33,850 nucleotides of DNA, taken from Martinezella rhizogenes. Its GTDB lineage: Bacteria; Pseudomonadota; Alphaproteobacteria; Rhizobiales; Rhizobiaceae. The stretch spans positions 1-33,850 of the forward strand of contig NZ_JAPYZZ010000027.1 in assembly GCF_027460065.1 (NCBI RefSeq), read 5' to 3'. The position numbers were made by a program, and so were the translations under genes. Every line of letters begins with the position of its first letter. Position 1 is the stretch's first letter. The notes under the pieces are model-generated. The model worked only from the letters and a program-made list of their open reading frames with translations. It was not told the origin of the DNA and did no database searches. Below are positions 21,368-30,424 of the stretch, in pieces.

Positions 21368-21957
21368 TCGGAATCCCTCACAAAGGTTTCAATCGCGCTC
21401 TGGGATAACGACAAAACACGGCCCGCAGGGAAACGCTGAATGGAAACGGCCGCCTTATCCTCGCTTGTAAAAGCCAGATCGAAAGTCGAAGAGAGTATCC
21501 GCGCCCATCCATCATTATAGGTCGTTCCTTCGACATGAATGACGCTCATCGAGGGCCAGCTCACCTGCTTTTTGGTTTCCGGGTCGGTTACTTCAGCACT
21601 GCCAATCAAAATCTGCCGGGTTTTAAGGGGTTTGGCGTCACTGCCGGAAGGGGATTGAAGCTTGAAGCTATAGGTTCCGCTCTCAGGATAAACAAAATCC
21701 ACGATGGATGCAGGCGACGACACGCGGATATGGAACTCCTTTTCATGAGCGTCCTTTGGTCCCGCATCTGCTGCTATGGCGCGCCATTCATCATCGGAAA
21801 CCTGGCGCCCAGATATGATTACCGCCCCGCCTTCTTTATAGAGCGGCTCATCAACAGATATAATTAAACGGGTCGACAACTCTGGCTCCTTCGCTTGGCT
21901 AAATGCCGATGGTAAAGTCAAAGCAAACAAGATGGTTAAACCGACGATCTTCCTCAA
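21364..21957 (-). CDS. Exported 197-aa protein within the vgrG operon
   Basis: The most likely start is the TTG at 21957, because AGGAGG lies 6 bases upstream; the longer frame (TTG at 21975) would begin before that site. It has a signal peptide (IVGLTILFALTLPSAFSQA), so the protein is periplasmic. The mature part is beta-rich (ELSTRLIISVDEPLYKEGGA, ESGTYSFKLQSPSG, RILSSTFDLAFTSEDKAAVS). No family was recognised. It begins 25 bases after the vgrG stop and couples to the next gene through ATGA. A periplasmic immunity role for the neighbouring unknown is plausible but unproven. Confidence 0.65.
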   Translation of the reverse strand: MRKIVGLTILFALTLPSAFSQAKEPELSTRLIISVDEPLYKEGGAVIISGRQVSDDEWRAIAADAGPKDAHEKEFHIRVSSPASIVDFVYPESGTYSFKLQSPSGSDAKPLKTRQILIGSAEVTDPETKKQVSWPSMSVIHVEGTTYNDGWARILSSTFDLAFTSEDKAAVSIQRFPAGRVLSLSQSAIETFVRDSE

Positions 21958-21982
21958 AATGCCCCTCCTTACCAACAGCTAC

Positions 21983-24115
21983 TTAATTCAAATCTATACG
22001 CGCTGCCGTCATTTTTACCGAGTTTTCTTCCTCAACGATGAAATTCGTCCCCTTGAGTTTGACAGTTCCATCAGGAAGCATGCGAAGCTCGGACTTTCCG
22101 CAACGGAAGACAATTTCCTCATGGGCATCGATGGTTTTCGTCCCACCTACAACTTCGCTTGAGGCTGCCACGGCGCTTTCATAGATGGCTCCGCCGACAT
22201 TCACGGTATGGATACCACCAACGGTGACTATATTCGCTCCCCCGACCGTCAAGGTCGATACACCTATCGCGTTTATGGAAACAGCGCCGGAAGCATTCAC
22301 CGTGTAATTACCGCTGCCACTCATAGCAGACATGGTTTTGGCGAGAAAATAGCCCGCATCCCGAACACCAAAAGAACTCTCAGCGAGAGGTCCCCGAACG
22401 ACGCCGCCGCCAATTCCCGTACCAATGTTCAACGTGGCATTCTGGCCGATATGCGTCATCTGACTGGACTGAACTTCGGTCAGCAGCGCACCACCGACCG
22501 ACGTAATCTTGTTTGCATCAACTCTTTCAGTCGCATGATTGAGAACCTTCAATGTCAGGTCTTTTTGGGCATGCAGGAATATCTCTTCGAGCCCATTTTC
22601 ATCTTCGAACGAAAGTTCATTGAAACCTTCACCCTTGTGGGTATTCGTGCGGAACGTACTCTTCGTCTTGTTAGCGGGCAGCTCATAAGGCACGGTCTGG
22701 CGGGCATTCGGCACCACCCCAGTCACCAGCGGCCGGTCCGGATCGCCATCGACGAAGGCGACCATCACCTCCATGCCGATGCGCGGGATGATCTGGCCGC
22801 CCCAGGTGGAACCGGCCCAGTTTTGCGCAACACGAACCCAGCATGTATCCGTGCCATCCTTCTTCGCCTTGCGGTCCCACGGGAACCACAGCTTGATGCG
22901 GCCATATTGATCCGGATGGATTTCCTCGCCTTCGGGGCCGGCGACGATCGCCACCTGCGTGCCTTCGATGCGCGGGCGTTTTGTTGACCGATGGGGCGTT
23001 AGCGGCACACGGGCCGGGATCGCCTCGAAGTGATTGCGATATTCCGGTTCGTTGCTATTCGTTTCATAGGAGAGATCGACGATGCTGTGGCTCGCCCTCA
23101 CGATCACATGCTCCTCATAGGCATGGTCGGGATGGGCAACCTCGAAAGGCGTGAAACGACGGCCCGCCTCCAGAATGCGCGTGGTCGATGAGCCGAACAC
23201 CCGGTCATGATCGGCCTCGATGGACTGGGTTCTGAGTTTCTGCGCCCGCTCCGCCTCTTCCACGGTCTTGATGCGGGCCGGATATTCGTAAAGCTCGCGT
23301 TTGGTCGCATCCGGCATCTGCACCAGCGATGGCGTCATCGTGCCCGGCACCATGCCCGGTGTCTCGAAATTCCAGTCCGCACCCGCCCGCTGGCCGGAGA
23401 CATAGGAGAACCGCCGCGCCCAGTCATTGATGTGGTTACGGTCCGACGAGCCCTGTGCCAGCCGCACCGTTCCCTCGCCCTGCGCGGCCGGTGATGGTCC
23501 GAGCCAGCCGCTGGCGCTATCGGCCACATGCAGCTTGTGGGAACCATCCTCATGGCTGAACCAGTAAAAAAGACCGTCCTCCTCAAAACGGCGCAGGAGA
23601 TAGGAGAGGTCATCTTCGTTCCATTGGACGCTGTAGTGCTGCGCAGGCGGCGGCGAGATGATGCCCGACGTATCGGGGGCGGGAATGCCATGTTCGGAAA
23701 ACAGCGTCTCGACGATCTCGACCGCCGTCTTGTCCATCCAGATGCGGCAATCGGACCGGCGCGACAGCAGCCACATCTGTGGCCGGAGGGTCAGCGCATA
23801 GGAGCGCAGGCCGCGGGTAATCGGCGGCCCTTCATGCAATTCCGTCACCAGGCCGTTGAAGGGACGGCGAACACCGCCGCCATCACCATCGCCCTGGCTT
23901 ATCTCGATCGAGACATCGACCAGCCGCCCGATCAGTTCCTCGGGCTTCACCGCTTCCTTCTTGGCCCGCACCGTCAGGCGGATGTCGAAGAGCTGCGACA
24001 CGCCCTCCTCGACCGTCAGGCGCTCCGGCAAAAGCTGGTCCTCGCCCAAGGGCGAAGACACTTTCAGAACACGGCTCGCCTGAACGAAATCAGAAACCGA
24101 AGGCTGGTCATTCAT
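21983..24115 (-). CDS. vgrG: Type VI secretion spike protein VgrG
   Basis: A 710-aa VgrG (TssI). Residues about 15-390 form the gp27-like base (VEEGVSQLFDIRLTVRAKKE, QHYSVQWNEDDLSYLLRRFE). Residues 395-485 are the OB/gp5 region with the family motif GEEIHPDQYGRIKLWFPWDR and ending at GDPDRPLVTGVV. The needle and beta-helix part follows, with repeated VGG/VNVGG turns (VGGANIVTVGGIHTVNVGGA). The C-terminus is short (MLPDGTVKLKGTNF) and has no enzymatic extension, so toxicity must come from cargo. It is first in a minus-strand operon of seven genes. No other tss genes are present, so this is an orphan vgrG. Confidence 0.97.
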   Translation of the reverse strand: MNDQPSVSDFVQASRVLKVSSPLGEDQLLPERLTVEEGVSQLFDIRLTVRAKKEAVKPEELIGRLVDVSIEISQGDGDGGGVRRPFNGLVTELHEGPPITRGLRSYALTLRPQMWLLSRRSDCRIWMDKTAVEIVETLFSEHGIPAPDTSGIISPPPAQHYSVQWNEDDLSYLLRRFEEDGLFYWFSHEDGSHKLHVADSASGWLGPSPAAQGEGTVRLAQGSSDRNHINDWARRFSYVSGQRAGADWNFETPGMVPGTMTPSLVQMPDATKRELYEYPARIKTVEEAERAQKLRTQSIEADHDRVFGSSTTRILEAGRRFTPFEVAHPDHAYEEHVIVRASHSIVDLSYETNSNEPEYRNHFEAIPARVPLTPHRSTKRPRIEGTQVAIVAGPEGEEIHPDQYGRIKLWFPWDRKAKKDGTDTCWVRVAQNWAGSTWGGQIIPRIGMEVMVAFVDGDPDRPLVTGVVPNARQTVPYELPANKTKSTFRTNTHKGEGFNELSFEDENGLEEIFLHAQKDLTLKVLNHATERVDANKITSVGGALLTEVQSSQMTHIGQNATLNIGTGIGGGVVRGPLAESSFGVRDAGYFLAKTMSAMSGSGNYTVNASGAVSINAIGVSTLTVGGANIVTVGGIHTVNVGGAIYESAVAASSEVVGGTKTIDAHEEIVFRCGKSELRMLPDGTVKLKGTNFIVEEENSVKMTAARIDLN

Positions 24116-24246
24116 GGCGAACCTCGATAGCAGAGCTCAAAAAAATCAATTAGCCGTCAAAATCTCGACAGAATGCAATCAAACATTGTGGCGAAACCAA
24201 GGATTCACCATGAATTCTACAACCTGGATACGCCAAATATCCATCG
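24116..24246. promoter_or_regulatory. Divergent promoter region, vgrG operon and AP2-like gene
   Basis: A 131-bp AT-richer spacer separates the two divergent genes and must hold both promoters. No strong -35/-10 pairs or long dyads were found by eye. Confidence 0.4.
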
Positions 24247-25176
24247 ATGAAATCTGACAGGCCGGGGCACGGAGTGACGATCGAGAAAATTTCGAGGCAA
24301 ACAAAACACGACGCCGACCGTTACGGTTTGCGCCGCGAAGAAGCCGCCGGGGTTCGCCACGGCGCCGGCTGGTGGGTCAGTATCAGGCGACGTGGCCACA
24401 GGATTGTCAGGCTGTTCAAGGACAGTATCTATGGTTCCGGCGAGGAAGCCTACCGTCAGGCACGCGCCTACCGCGACGCCATTATCCTTGCCATCCCGCC
24501 CGCCACCAACCTCGAGCAGGCCGTACTTGTGCGCAAGAACAACCGAAGCGGCATTTCCGGCGTCAGGCGTGTTGAGACGACCGACGGCGATGTGTGGCAG
24601 GCTACCCTGATGACCAGTGAGGGACAGAAAAGAGAAAACTTCTCCGTCGCCAAACTGGGCGAAGAGGCGGCAAAGTCGATGGCGATTACACAACGGCGTA
24701 AATGGCTGAGGGCACTGCCTGTGACACATCTTGCCTATGCCCATCACGCTGCCGAGGTTGCGCGAACGCAATTTGGCGACGAGCTTACGCCGGCGGATGA
24801 TGTTTTGCCGGAGGTGCGTCTGGCCGATACTGACATTGAGGCGCGTATCAAAGAAATTAACGACCAGTTTGATGCGTCTCGCCCGAAGCGACTGCGGGTT
24901 CGGGTAAAAAGCTATTCAACAGACAGGGTATCCATCGCAGTTTCCGATGCAGAAAGCCCCGCGCGGAAAAAGCTCATGCATATAAACAGAAGGGGCAAGA
25001 CAGGTGTCGAAATCATAGACGCGATCAACAGATGCGTCCGGGAAACCGTAACGGCAATTCACGATGAGAAGACCGCATGCTGGTTCAGTTCCACCTATGG
25101 GGACAAACTGCTCAATCCGCAGACATTCAATATTGATGAGGGTTTCAACCTGCTTGTTATTGTGCCTCGGGAATAG
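24247..25176 (+). CDS. Protein with two AP2-like DNA-binding repeats
   Basis: A 309-aa protein. Two segments look like AP2/ERF-type folds. The first is at about 35-80 (GVRHGAGWWVSIRRRGHRIV, then the Tyr/Ala-rich helix EEAYRQARAYRDAI). The second is at about 98-155 (NRSGISGVRRVETTDGDVWQ, then KLGEEAAKSMAITQRRKWL). The remaining 140 residues are unrecognised. Bacterial AP2 domains are mostly in phage or mobile homing proteins; here there is no nuclease motif, so a DNA-binding regulator is more likely. It is divergent from vgrG, a typical place for a regulator. The ATG lacks a Shine-Dalgarno; a GTG at 24280 is an alternative start. Confidence 0.65.
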   Translation: MKSDRPGHGVTIEKISRQTKHDADRYGLRREEAAGVRHGAGWWVSIRRRGHRIVRLFKDSIYGSGEEAYRQARAYRDAIILAIPPATNLEQAVLVRKNNRSGISGVRRVETTDGDVWQATLMTSEGQKRENFSVAKLGEEAAKSMAITQRRKWLRALPVTHLAYAHHAAEVARTQFGDELTPADDVLPEVRLADTDIEARIKEINDQFDASRPKRLRVRVKSYSTDRVSIAVSDAESPARKKLMHINRRGKTGVEIIDAINRCVRETVTAIHDEKTACWFSSTYGDKLLNPQTFNIDEGFNLLVIVPRE

Positions 25177-25182
25177 TGCATC

Positions 25183-25719
25183 TCATCGACTTGAGCTTAT
25201 GTTGATGACGGCGGACGAGCCTACCTGAACAAAGGAATAATCGACCGCACCCCGCTTCCACGCCGCAGTTACAATTTCGATAACGTCATTCTTGTCGAGA
25301 TTGTCTGGCGCCCCAAGCTGATCCGATAACGCATCCAGCAAGCCGGAGGGTCTTGGCGTGGTAAAGGCGCACGCCCTGTGTCCATCAGGACCAGCGGCAA
25401 TCCAAAACGACAGTAACTCCACGCCGCCTTCCCTCTCATGTCGCCACCCCACGACATCAACAGAGCCGCTATTATAACCGACGAAGCTACGACGCCACTC
25501 ATCAATGTCCGCATCGGTTAAACGCTTCCAATCGAGTTCGTCGCCGTTTACCATCGCTTCTTGCACAGTGGGCGCTTCACAGATGGTGAGAAGGCGCTCC
25601 ACCGTCATATCCGCCGGCGTGGCCGCGGCTTCCCCGAAACTCAAAAATGCGGCTAAACCGCTGCTGATTGTCGCAACCTTGAGGTACCGAAGCTGGATCT
25701 TGCACGCTCCTTTTCTCAT
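25183..25719 (-). CDS. Exported 178-aa protein of unknown function
   Basis: Start at ATG 25719 with GAGGAGAT just upstream. It has a signal peptide with a basic N-region (MRKGACKIQLRYLKV) and a hydrophobic core, cut near GEAAATPAD. The mature part, of about 145 residues, has two Cys (LLTICEAPT, HRACAFTT) and an ordered mixed pattern (RRSFVGYNSGSVDVVGWRHE). No family was recognised. It is convergent with the AP2-like gene (6 bases between stops) and lies 39 bases after the ABC exporter stop on the same strand, so it may be transcribed with it. Confidence 0.65.
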   Translation of the reverse strand: MRKGACKIQLRYLKVATISSGLAAFLSFGEAAATPADMTVERLLTICEAPTVQEAMVNGDELDWKRLTDADIDEWRRSFVGYNSGSVDVVGWRHEREGGVELLSFWIAAGPDGHRACAFTTPRPSGLLDALSDQLGAPDNLDKNDVIEIVTAAWKRGAVDYSFVQVGSSAVINISSSR

Positions 25720-25758
25720 ATCTCCTCACTCCTGTTGATCTCACCACGCTCTTGTAGC

Positions 25759-27621
25759 TTACGGCGCCACCCACTCGTCTTCGGGAATGAAGCCACCAAT
25801 CTGGCGTTTCCACAGGCGCGCAAACAAACCATCCTGCTCGACCAACTCTCCCGGGCGCCCCTCTTCGATAATCCGGCCATGATCCAGCACGATGATGCGG
25901 TCCATTCTGGCGATAGTGGCCAGGCGATGCGCGATCGCGATCACCGTTTTGCCCTCCATCACCAGATTGAGCTTTTCCTGAATGGCAGCTTCGGATTCGC
26001 TGTCGAGTGCCGACGTCGCCTCGTCGAGGATCAGGATGGGCGCGTCTTTCAGGAGTACCCGTGCAATGGCGACCCGCTGGCGCTGCCCGCCGGAAAGCTT
26101 GATGCCGCGGTCTCCGACAAAAGCCTGATATCCTTTTCGCCCTTCGCTGTCGGCAAGATCGGCAATGAAGGCATCGGCCTTCGCCACTTTCGCCGCCTGT
26201 GCCACCTCCTCCTGCGTCGCCTCTGGTCTCCCGTAGCGGATATTGTCGCCGACCGACCGGTGCAGTAGGGCCACGTCCTGGGCAATCACCCCGATATTGC
26301 GGCGCAGGCTCATCTGTGTGACCTCGCGAATATCCTGACCGTCGATGCGAATGGCGCCCTCCTGAATGTCGTAGAACCGCAGGAGTAGATTGACCAGCGT
26401 CGTTTTTCCCGCGCCTGACAGACCTACAAGTCCGACCTTCTCCCCGGCACGCACCGTCAGTGACAAATCATCGATTACTGGCCTGCCTGACTTGTAAGCA
26501 AAGCGGATATGGTCGAAATCGATGTTCCCATGCGGAACACGCAGTTCAGTAGCACCGGCTCTGTCGGTAATCGTCGGCGGCGTCGTCATGACAGGCATTG
26601 CATCCTTGATGGTGCCAATCGCTTGGAATATCTGCTGGCCCATTTGCAGGAAGGTGAATGTATGCCCCGACAGGCGTTGCAGAATATAGACGGCGCCGAC
26701 AAATTCCCCGACCGTGATGAAGCCCTTCACCAGACCGGAAAACCCCACCGACAGAATTGCCAGCCACAACGCCATGTTAAGCGCAACCACGACCAGCTCC
26801 GACGCGCGGTAGACACGCTGCTCCCTGTGCTGCGTCTGCACCGCCTTGGTCAAGATGCGACGAATAGCGCCCGCCTCACTGTCTTCGGCGGCAAATTGCT
26901 TGATCATCTGCATGTTGCTATAGAGATCGGTAATCGCCCCCGAAACAAGGCTCTTTTGTTTCGCCGAGCGCCGTGACCGTTCCGTGAAGACAGGAGCCAG
27001 TTTGACGGCGAGAACCACATTCAGCACGATCCAGATGAACACCGGCAGCGCCAGCTGCCAGGACAAGGCGGCAAGGAGCGCGAGAGAGCCGATCATTTGC
27101 AGTAGGAAACGTGGTCCGATCTGAAACGCGTTGATGATCTGCTGCTGAACCGCCGACGACACCTGCGAAAGACGCGAGGCGACCTGCCCGGCATAAAGCT
27201 CATGAAAAAATGCCAGATCCTGTCTCTCCACGGCCTTATGGCCCTGCCACTGGATCGCCGCCGGCATCGCGATACCAAGGGTGTGCGAATTGAGCGTGTT
27301 GAGAAGAAACGACGCTATCGGCATGGCCGGAAAGATCAACAGTCCGAGGACGGTCAGCAGCCGCCATTCATTCCGCAGAAAAGCTTCCGCCCCCTGCGCC
27401 GTCACGCCATCGACGATAACGGACAGTCCCCAGATGATAGACAGGTTGATGGCTTCAACCGTCATGGACGACAAAGCGAGCGCGATGAGGACGCCGCGAA
27501 ACATCGCAACGAAATGCAGCAGAACCGACACGGGTCCTTTCGACGGCAGTGGCCGAAAGGGAATATCGAGCGGCCGTATCAGCCTCTCGAAAGGGCGAAA
27601 AATCGTATCTGAAATCGACAT
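25759..27621 (-). CDS. ABC exporter, fused permease and ATPase
   Basis: A 620-aa half-transporter of MsbA-like layout. Six transmembrane segments lie at about 35-330 (for example ALALSSMTVEAINLSIIWGL). The ATPase at about 370-610 has Walker A GLSGAGKTT, signature LSGGQRQRVA, Walker B ILILDEATSALD and the H-loop IAHRLATI. All catalytic residues are present, so it should work as a homodimer exporting lipids, peptides or small hydrophobic molecules; the substrate is unknown. A diverged 3' fragment of a paralogue sits at 16055-16191. A 22-bp palindrome 176 bases upstream may be its control site. Confidence 0.93.
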   Translation of the reverse strand: MSISDTIFRPFERLIRPLDIPFRPLPSKGPVSVLLHFVAMFRGVLIALALSSMTVEAINLSIIWGLSVIVDGVTAQGAEAFLRNEWRLLTVLGLLIFPAMPIASFLLNTLNSHTLGIAMPAAIQWQGHKAVERQDLAFFHELYAGQVASRLSQVSSAVQQQIINAFQIGPRFLLQMIGSLALLAALSWQLALPVFIWIVLNVVLAVKLAPVFTERSRRSAKQKSLVSGAITDLYSNMQMIKQFAAEDSEAGAIRRILTKAVQTQHREQRVYRASELVVVALNMALWLAILSVGFSGLVKGFITVGEFVGAVYILQRLSGHTFTFLQMGQQIFQAIGTIKDAMPVMTTPPTITDRAGATELRVPHGNIDFDHIRFAYKSGRPVIDDLSLTVRAGEKVGLVGLSGAGKTTLVNLLLRFYDIQEGAIRIDGQDIREVTQMSLRRNIGVIAQDVALLHRSVGDNIRYGRPEATQEEVAQAAKVAKADAFIADLADSEGRKGYQAFVGDRGIKLSGGQRQRVAIARVLLKDAPILILDEATSALDSESEAAIQEKLNLVMEGKTVIAIAHRLATIARMDRIIVLDHGRIIEEGRPGELVEQDGLFARLWKRQIGGFIPEDEWVAP

Positions 27622-27873
27622 GGGCCTCTCGGATCGCGGTTTGGCATCGAAGGGGAGGAATCAGCTACGTGCCCGGCATGGAACCATGCATGGCGTTCAA
27701 TCTCAATTACCGGATGTGTTTTTGCAGCCAGAGGATCATTATTCAGGCTCGGTGAGGGTCGCGCTTGAAATGTTGTCCGCCCGGCGAAAACTGTTACGCG
27801 ATTGTAGTTACAATCGCGCGATTGCCCCCTGACCGGTTAATGTGGCGGCATCCATCGCGGGACCCGCATCAGC
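27622..27873. other. Intergenic region upstream of the ABC exporter
   Basis: A 252-bp stretch with no supported gene. It must carry the ABC exporter promoter; the only clear element is the palindrome at 27797-27818. Confidence 0.5.
27797..27818. promoter_or_regulatory. 22-bp palindrome, operator candidate
   Basis: CGCGATTGTA and its exact complement TACAATCGCG are separated by 2 bases. A further CGATTG follows directly. The size and symmetry suit a TetR-type repressor, but no such gene is in the window. Confidence 0.5.
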
Positions 27874-29550
27874 CTATGCCAATTCTATACGCCCTGTATT
27901 CCCACAATTGCGAAGCTGGTCGAATGGAACAACGGCGATACGACCGTCGAAAGTGCCAACGGCCAAAGAATCGTCAGTCGCATCCATGCAGTAAATAACC
28001 GTTGGAAGACCTTCGATCGTCACCTGCCCGGTAATCAACACTGCACCATCCGCTGCGCTCAGCGTGGAGAGTGTACCGTCCAGAAACGCCACAAGGATCA
28101 ATCCTTCTTTTCGAGCATGTACGATGGCACTCGCGCTGGCATTGATGGCAAAGCGCCAAATCTCCCGATCCGCACCGGCATGTCTGAACGATCTGGAACG
28201 GAGGCCGCCGCCTATGGCATCGTCGTTCGTGATCGGTCTGCGGAATATAAAACCTCTATTTCCCTTGTTCGGATCCGGATTGTAATGCCGTCCCGTCATG
28301 ATTATGCCGGGCCCCAATTCATCTTCGACGTAACAGCCCAGACATTCCATTGCATGACTGGCGTGACTTCCGTCTGCTTTCAAGAGCGGCCAGAGCGGCT
28401 CGACAGCGCCGTTTGCACCGACACGACAGAGACGCTTGTTTTGATGCGAGGTCTCAGGTCTTCCTTGAAGGATGAAGAGATCTGGCGCTCCATCGATTCC
28501 CGAGAAGTGGTTGAAACAGTCATAATGGCCAAGATCGGCGAAGCGCACGTCGGTTGTCTTAATATCCAAGATGATATCGGCTTTTGCTCTTCCTGCCCGA
28601 TGTCTGTCCAGTCGACCGAGCACTAATCCGCCCTTTGAGGAAACGAAATTATAGCAACCTTCAAAAGCGGCAATTTCGAAGAGCCTGTCGTCGGACAGGG
28701 TCAATAGGCGTGAATGCTGTATCTGCCAGCCTGAAACGTCATATACCGCGATGACGGGAGGGGATGTCCGGAGGATATCTGCCCCATATCGTCCGTCTTC
28801 CTTGAAGCTGGTGACGCTGCCACTGGCTACATCATAAATTTCGAGCAAGCAATCATTGTGAACCGCCGCTATCCTCGCGTCATCAAGCCAGGCCACATCC
28901 CAGATCGCGCCTCGGCTTGAAAGTTCATCGCACCCGAACCATGCCTTCAGCTCTTTTTCCAACATCTCGTGCTGAGGTTCAGCAAACGCGAGACTATGCC
29001 TGACGATCCCATGGGCGGGGTCGATCGCCACGTCCGGTGTCTGCGCTGCGCCGGTCTGTTCATAAGGCAGGCTGAGTGGATAAACCTGATCGAACGGATC
29101 ATCCCCCTCTCCCCAGTCTTCATCCCAAGGCCTAACCAGGACATCGAGCCTGTTTCCATCCCCATTGAAGCTGCAGCGCTCGACTTCCGGCAAGTTCCTA
29201 GCCGCCGGCCAGGATCGATCCGTCTGCCAATCCCAGAAATATAATTCGCCCTCGAACATGTAGCCGCCGTCATAGCTGCCAGCTGCCACGGCAAGGACCG
29301 GATCGAAAGGATGAAAGCTCACGTCATTGATGGGCAGTCGCAAAAGGTCAAAGAAGGCGAAGGGCCTTGCTTCGCCGCGGTGGTGAAGGGCCAGACGTTG
29401 ACGGATCCGCTGCCCCGCGTAGGTGGCCCGGCCAGGAGGGTTTGTAAGCAATGGCAGCGTGCTTGCGATTGCAAGCATGCTGCCGTCAGGGCTCGCGAAC
29501 GCCCGAGAAATTACCCCGCTACCCCGGATGGTTGGTGAATAGATGATCAA
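27874..29550 (-). CDS. Beta-propeller-like protein of unknown function
   Basis: A 558-aa protein with no signal peptide. Repeated strand pairs with small/aromatic endings resemble WD40-like blades, for example SRAFASPDGSMLAIASTLPL near the start, DVSFHPFDPVLAVAAGSYDG, WDVAWLDDARIAAVHNDCLL, and VIYCMDATDDSLAVGTFDGR near the C-terminus. Classical WD dipeptides are mostly absent. It probably scaffolds or binds a protein; no enzymatic motif was seen. It lies 71 bases after the DUF6714-like gene in the same direction, so the two may be an operon. Confidence 0.6.
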   Translation of the reverse strand: MIIYSPTIRGSGVISRAFASPDGSMLAIASTLPLLTNPPGRATYAGQRIRQRLALHHRGEARPFAFFDLLRLPINDVSFHPFDPVLAVAAGSYDGGYMFEGELYFWDWQTDRSWPAARNLPEVERCSFNGDGNRLDVLVRPWDEDWGEGDDPFDQVYPLSLPYEQTGAAQTPDVAIDPAHGIVRHSLAFAEPQHEMLEKELKAWFGCDELSSRGAIWDVAWLDDARIAAVHNDCLLEIYDVASGSVTSFKEDGRYGADILRTSPPVIAVYDVSGWQIQHSRLLTLSDDRLFEIAAFEGCYNFVSSKGGLVLGRLDRHRAGRAKADIILDIKTTDVRFADLGHYDCFNHFSGIDGAPDLFILQGRPETSHQNKRLCRVGANGAVEPLWPLLKADGSHASHAMECLGCYVEDELGPGIIMTGRHYNPDPNKGNRGFIFRRPITNDDAIGGGLRSRSFRHAGADREIWRFAINASASAIVHARKEGLILVAFLDGTLSTLSAADGAVLITGQVTIEGLPTVIYCMDATDDSLAVGTFDGRIAVVPFDQLRNCGNTGRIELA

Positions 29551-29621
29551 AAAACTCAGTCTCCTCAGTGCCGCGCCGTACTTCCCTGTCGCCTACAGTG
29601 CGGTAGAAGCCACGCCCTGCT

Positions 29622-30122
29622 TCAAGCCCTATAACCCGCCCACTCTTGCAGCGCTCTTTCTATATCGTAGCGGTAGGCCGCCATATTCTCCGTCTCGCGA
29701 ACGGCACGAAGATAGAGTTCAACAGCATTCCGTTGAGCTGGCGTCAGCAAGCGAAACTTCTCTGGAGACGCGAGCAAGTGCTGTGCAAACTCATGTTTAT
29801 AGTCATCATCGAGATAGGCAATCAGATATGCGGGCAGATGAAATCGCATTCCTTCGACATCAAAAAACGACGGGCTACCGGAGTGATTGTTCAGGGCCTC
29901 TAACGTGATTGCGACCCAATCATTCTCTTCATCAGCGGCCCGGCATGCAGCATGAACCTCGTTGCTCGCGTAGTCGTCGAGCGCCTGCGTCTCGTTAAGA
30001 CCCACGCCGCCGCCCAAGGTAACGCCTGTAAATGCGTCTCGTATCGCGGCTTTCGCCTTCTCGATGATATCAGTTGCCGGTTTCATCAGAGCGGGCGCCT
30101 GTTCAATGATGCGCGCCCCCAT
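29622..30122 (-). CDS. DUF6714-like protein
   Basis: Up to 166 aa from the ATG at 30122. The ATG at 30086 is an alternative; neither has a well-placed Shine-Dalgarno. The family-like core is a D-D-Y turn (GLNETQALDDYASNEVHAAC), then DWVAITLEALNN, and the conserved block SFFDVEGMRFHLPAYLIAYL, followed by FRLLTPAQRNAVELYLRAVR. Function is unknown; proteins of this kind often sit alone or near toxin loci, which would allow an immunity-like role, but nothing here proves it. The family name is from memory. Confidence 0.65.
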   Translation of the reverse strand: MGARIIEQAPALMKPATDIIEKAKAAIRDAFTGVTLGGGVGLNETQALDDYASNEVHAACRAADEENDWVAITLEALNNHSGSPSFFDVEGMRFHLPAYLIAYLDDDYKHEFAQHLLASPEKFRLLTPAQRNAVELYLRAVRETENMAAYRYDIERALQEWAGYRA

Positions 30123-30424
30123 CTCCCTGCGACGTCGGCCAAGCCCCGCCCTCGGTACGCTCGAACTGGATGCCGCTCAGGGTGCCCTCCTGCGATGTCG
30201 CGGATCGTGCTCGCTGCCGCACTCTCTTCTCCCAAAACCCGCTCTTTCATTTCGTTATTCCGCGCCATCCCCCCTGAAGTTACCCCGCATACCCAGTTCC
30301 CGGTATGCCTGGAGAAATCCGTCTCCCGCGGCCCTTGAGCGCGAAGCCACCATTGATATCGTGCCCGAACTATAGCGGCAGCATATGTATTGAGGAGTAC
30401 GCGGCCGCTTCCGGGGAGGACATC
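30123..30424. other. Intergenic region upstream of the TRAP operon
   Basis: About 300 bp between divergent transcription units. A minus-strand frame (30086-30268) starting MARNNEMKERVLGEESAAAS overlaps the DUF6714-like gene and is doubtful. No clear promoter for the TRAP operon was identified, although AT-richer DNA just ahead of the gene (about 30370-30405) is the likeliest place. Confidence 0.4.

Noticed and set aside
30086..30268. 60-aa minus-strand ORF starting MARNNEMKERV
   Set aside because: Overlaps the DUF6714-like gene in another frame and becomes Arg-rich after 25 residues. A GGGGGG before the ATG is too close to count as a good Shine-Dalgarno. Left open, but not called.
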